Part shown: positions 1 to 13,999 of the stretch, one piece after another
Layout of the letters: each line of letters opens with the position of its first letter
Numbering within the stretch: the first letter of the stretch is position 1
NCBI GenBank assembly: GCA_028565635.1
Contig: JAOXYB010034896.1
Span: 1-13,999 of the forward strand
DNA from: Phoronis ovalis
Taxonomy: Eukaryota; Phoronida; Phoronidae
Direction: 5' to 3'
DNA: 13,999 bases
Translations under genes and position numbers: made by a program
The notes under the pieces: generated by a model
Seen by the model: the letters and a program-made list of their open reading frames with translations, nothing else
Told to the model about the DNA's origin: nothing
Databases searched by the model: none

Positions 1-433
1 AGCAATTCCAGGGAACTTTTTCAAGAAATAACCTAAAAAAATGATAAACCAGTTTATAATGCATGATGTATTATATTCTTTTCTAATGTAAAAAAAAAAA
101 TAATGTTAAAAAAATATAATCCTACACATTGGATGGGCATTAGACATGACAAATGTCTTGTTTAAATTTGCAAGTGAATGTTAGTAAAATACAAAGAAGA
201 CATTTTTATAATTTTATTTATTAATCTTTTACTTTTTTGCTAACATTATTTAAAAGGTGCTATTTTATACCTTTGCTCTACTCTTTGTATTTATGTTAAT
301 CTGCCCTCCTTTGCTTTGTAGTCCATAGTTTCTAAAGCATCTTGCCGCAGTTGCTGTTTATCTGTTTTATGGAATCTATAGTTTTGTATCTGTGAAATGA
401 TGCTTATGTAATCAATTTAATTACTGCTTGAAG
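1..433 (+). other. NALCN intron (3' part; 5' end outside window)
   Basis: This is AT-rich non-coding sequence with homopolymer A-runs near 91-115. It ends at the acceptor AG 432-433. I see no coding, RNA or repeat feature in it. The exon that precedes it lies left of the window. Confidence 0.85.
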
Positions 434-11724
<11,291 letters not shown>

Positions 11725-12340
11725 AAATAAGTTATATGTAAGCGGGTATGTAACACATAGGAAATATAGTATGTCTGGCGTTTTCAGCAGCAGATGTATC
11801 AGCTGCATACTTCATTGCAAATTATGACAGATAGAACAGTGAATTATTTTCTGGGTCAGAATACGAGTAATCATTTCTGTAGGTTTACCACTGATCTGTT
11901 TTAATATTTTGGTGTGACCAACATTTGCTCCTACAATTATACTCTTCTTACTAGAATTACCAGGCTATAATATAATATAAAGATTATTTTCTGGCGAAAC
12001 TTAAAACGGGGTACTGTTGCATCAAACAATATGATCTACCTTTTTTGGGCTGCATGTATCTGGAACTGGTAAGCAGTCTGCCCAAGTATGCCGTTTAGTT
12101 TTTTATACCCTGCTAAGAACTACAGATGGTGTCAAGTGTGATGAAAGAGCAGAAAACGAAAAGCTATTTGCACTTGAAACTTAAAACAACTTGCAACCTA
12201 AGAAATATTTTTATAGCTCTATAAAGCTCTAATAATATTATAACATTTTAAAGGAGATGGATATAAATGTTACTGTACTGTTTTTGATAGCATGGTACAC
12301 ATCTATTTTTGTGCTAGTCAATTTTTATGTGTACATTAAG

Positions 12341-12346
12341 AATAAA
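12341..12346 (+). promoter_or_regulatory. Candidate poly(A) signal AATAAA
   Basis: First canonical hexamer after the NALCN stop, 617 bases downstream, followed by a T/G-containing stretch. Confidence 0.4.
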
Positions 12347-12404
12347 TGCATTATGTCTTTATTTTGGGGTTCTGTGGAACTTAATCTGCTGCTTATTCAA
12401 TGTG

Positions 12405-12410
12405 AATAAA
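12405..12410 (+). promoter_or_regulatory. Candidate poly(A) signal AATAAA
   Basis: Second hexamer, followed within 15-30 bases by a TG-rich stretch (CTACTGTTGGTGGTCCTGT), which fits a GU-rich downstream element. Confidence 0.45.
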
Positions 12411-12731
12411 AAATATTGCTACTGTTGGTGGTCCTGTATCTGTAGGAAGATATTTGTTTTAGATGTATTTACACATGTGCTCATTATTTGTAGGATTTTT
12501 AAAAACATTTTTTACACTGTAGATACTAGTTTGCACTGTATTACAGGTTCCCTAGTCAATCAGTACAAAACAAGAACAGTTCATGAACACTGAACTGTTA
12601 AGGTGTGCATCTTTTGATCCACATTAGCTCAATTTTTATTTTCCACTTATATGTCATACACTTTGTTAGTGTAGTTGTTAAACTGTGAACTGTTGTCTTT
12701 GTACAATTGTAGTTTTTGTTGATAACTGTGC

Positions 12732-12737
12732 AATAAA
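12732..12737 (+). promoter_or_regulatory. Candidate poly(A) signal AATAAA
   Basis: Third hexamer, followed by TTGTTTCATGTGTAATTG. It would give the longest well-supported 3' UTR. A further AATAAA at 13002-13007 would extend it. Confidence 0.45.
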
Positions 12738-12759
12738 TTGTTTCATGTGTAATTGTATA

Positions 12760-13999
12760 TTTACATGTTATGCTTCTTAGTAAATTATCTGACATAATTG
12801 TCATTCTGCATATTAATAATATATATTTATTGAAGTACTTGTGGCAACGGGCCCGTCGTACAGCATATAACAACAACTACAGTATTTAAAAATACAAATG
12901 ACATACTCATAAGTCAATCATCAACAGATCTTTGTCTCTTCTTAAATGTCAAAAACACATATTTTCCTGCAAGGTTTTGTATATACAAACTTTTGTAAGA
13001 TAATAAATTGTACATTTTTCTGGGAGTAGGGTAATTTATCTAGTATGCTGGCAACAATCATAGATCCTTGACTCTTTATAATAATCACACTTTAACAAGA
13101 AAAAATGAAATTCTGCTTCATCCTCCAATGCACATTACACATACACATTGGTAATAAAACTACAGCGATCTTGTTCCATTAAACCAGTTTGCACCAGGTA
13201 TCATGGTGAGATGAACACAATCACTCCACAATTCTTTGCATTTCGTGATATTAATTATCAATCCCATAGCATGTTCAGAAACGTGGTGAACTGTGGGATT
13301 AATTTTGCTATGCCATCACTGTGCACAAGTTAGCCATATGTTTATCACCAAAAATACTACATCACAACTCCCTACATCAAAAAGATAACTGGGTGGTTCA
13401 ACGGATGTTCAAGAATCACTATATAAGACTGGTGGGAATAAAATACTAGCAAGCAGATGTGGTAGTTTTGTTTTGGGGTTATTTTGTCCAACATTAGTTT
13501 GAATTTAACTAATTTATTTGTACAAGTCAAACATGATATTAAAAGTTGGATCCCCTGTTATTTTCGCTGTAAATAGTGTATGAACACATTTTTCTGTCCA
13601 CTAAATGATACATTTCAGGAAATATTGGTCCTATGACAAGAGAAAACGGTCAGGGAACCTGACAACAAAGTAGATGTCAACCATTTTCTGTGACAATAAC
13701 TACATACTTTTACCATTTGTGTAGCTCAAATTTATTTGTAGTAATGTGAAATATGTAACCATTATTGTGATTTATTGGACAAGAAGTTGTAAAATTATGG
13801 AAGTGGCCTGCGGGTCCCAACTTTCAAAATCTGAACCTAGCCATCACGTGGAGACGCTGATGGCATGGCGTTGAAATGCGCTATACGATAGCGTTTAGTT
13901 TTTTTATTAACTAACTCGGCCTATTATGGGATCTGATACGAATACCATGTACTAATTAATACACATGGTTTATGGGATCAACACCTTAACGTATATATA
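12760..13999. other. Apparent intergenic sequence to right edge
   Basis: No recognisable coding exon on either strand. Short open frames (12598-12876 minus, 13148-13333 plus) have no domain or exon signature. Further AATAAA hexamers lie at 13002 and 13437. A small perfect hairpin CGCTAT-ACG-ATAGCG (13879-13893) sits in a slightly more GC-rich patch (about 13800-13900) of unknown meaning. Confidence 0.55.

Larger units (their letters stand above)
11725..12755 (+). other. NALCN 3' UTR (approximate extent)
   Basis: Non-coding sequence following the TAA. Candidate poly(A) signals AATAAA occur at 12341-12346, 12405-12410 and 12732-12737. The last is followed by a TG-rich stretch (TTTCATGTGTAATTGTA), a plausible downstream element. 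The UTR would then be about 0.6 to 1.0 kb. The choice between sites cannot be made from sequence. Confidence 0.5.

Noticed and set aside
12327-12593. 88-codon open frame on the plus strand after NALCN
   Set aside because: It lies in the NALCN 3' UTR and overlaps AATAAA signals. Its composition (Cys, Phe, Ile, Tyr) is what random T-rich sequence gives.
12598-12876. 92-codon open frame on the minus strand
   Set aside because: It has a Cys/Thr/Tyr/Lys-rich translation without any domain pattern, lies over AT-rich 3' UTR or intergenic sequence, and includes complements of poly(A) signals. No exon support.
13879-13893. Perfect hairpin CGCTAT-ACG-ATAGCG
   Set aside because: Only six base pairs per arm with no gene or repeat context. 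Expected by chance in a window of this size.

Overview
The window is eukaryotic, from an animal nuclear genome. It is AT-rich, its short exons are flanked by GT...AG introns, and there are no bacterial-type operons or ribosome binding sites. The proteins point to a bilaterian invertebrate. A lophotrochozoan such as a mollusc is my best guess, based on the channel sequence and the secreted PAN plus C-type lectin architecture, but the sequence alone does not settle this.

The plus strand carries the 3' end of the gene for the sodium leak channel NALCN. Ten coding exons (434-553, 1002-1070, 1711-1859, 2331-2424, 2696-2825, 3170-3285, 3614-3771, 8441-8591, 10261-10455, 11021-11129) and a terminal coding exon (11561-11724) join in one uninterrupted frame. 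They encode about 484 residues: domain IV from the end of S2 through S6, the EF-hand-like and helical C-terminal region, and the divergent cytoplasmic tail to the stop codon. The upstream exons (domains I-III and the start of IV) lie outside the window to the left. A further in-frame 81-nt candidate cassette exon lies at 8852-8932. The 3' UTR begins at 11725, with several AATAAA signals between 12341 and 13007.

The largest NALCN intron (3772-8440) contains a complete three-exon gene on the minus strand (6833 down to 4435). It encodes a predicted secreted protein of 280 residues: signal peptide, PAN/apple-like domain, a Ser/Thr-rich sequon-dense linker, and a long-form C-type lectin domain with an EPD motif. 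This is a nested antisense gene with no evident functional link to the channel.

The remaining sequence is intronic or intergenic. It includes a 430-bp transposon-like insertion with inverted ends and an 8-bp direct flank (1155-1584), a second inverted-repeat element (about 9341-9610), and several small tandem or dispersed duplications. From about 12760 to the right edge I see no gene. I found no CRISPR array, RNA gene, phage or clearly novel multi-gene system. The points most worth checking are the nested lectin gene, the candidate cassette exon, the tandem splice acceptor before the last exon, and the transposon-like element.
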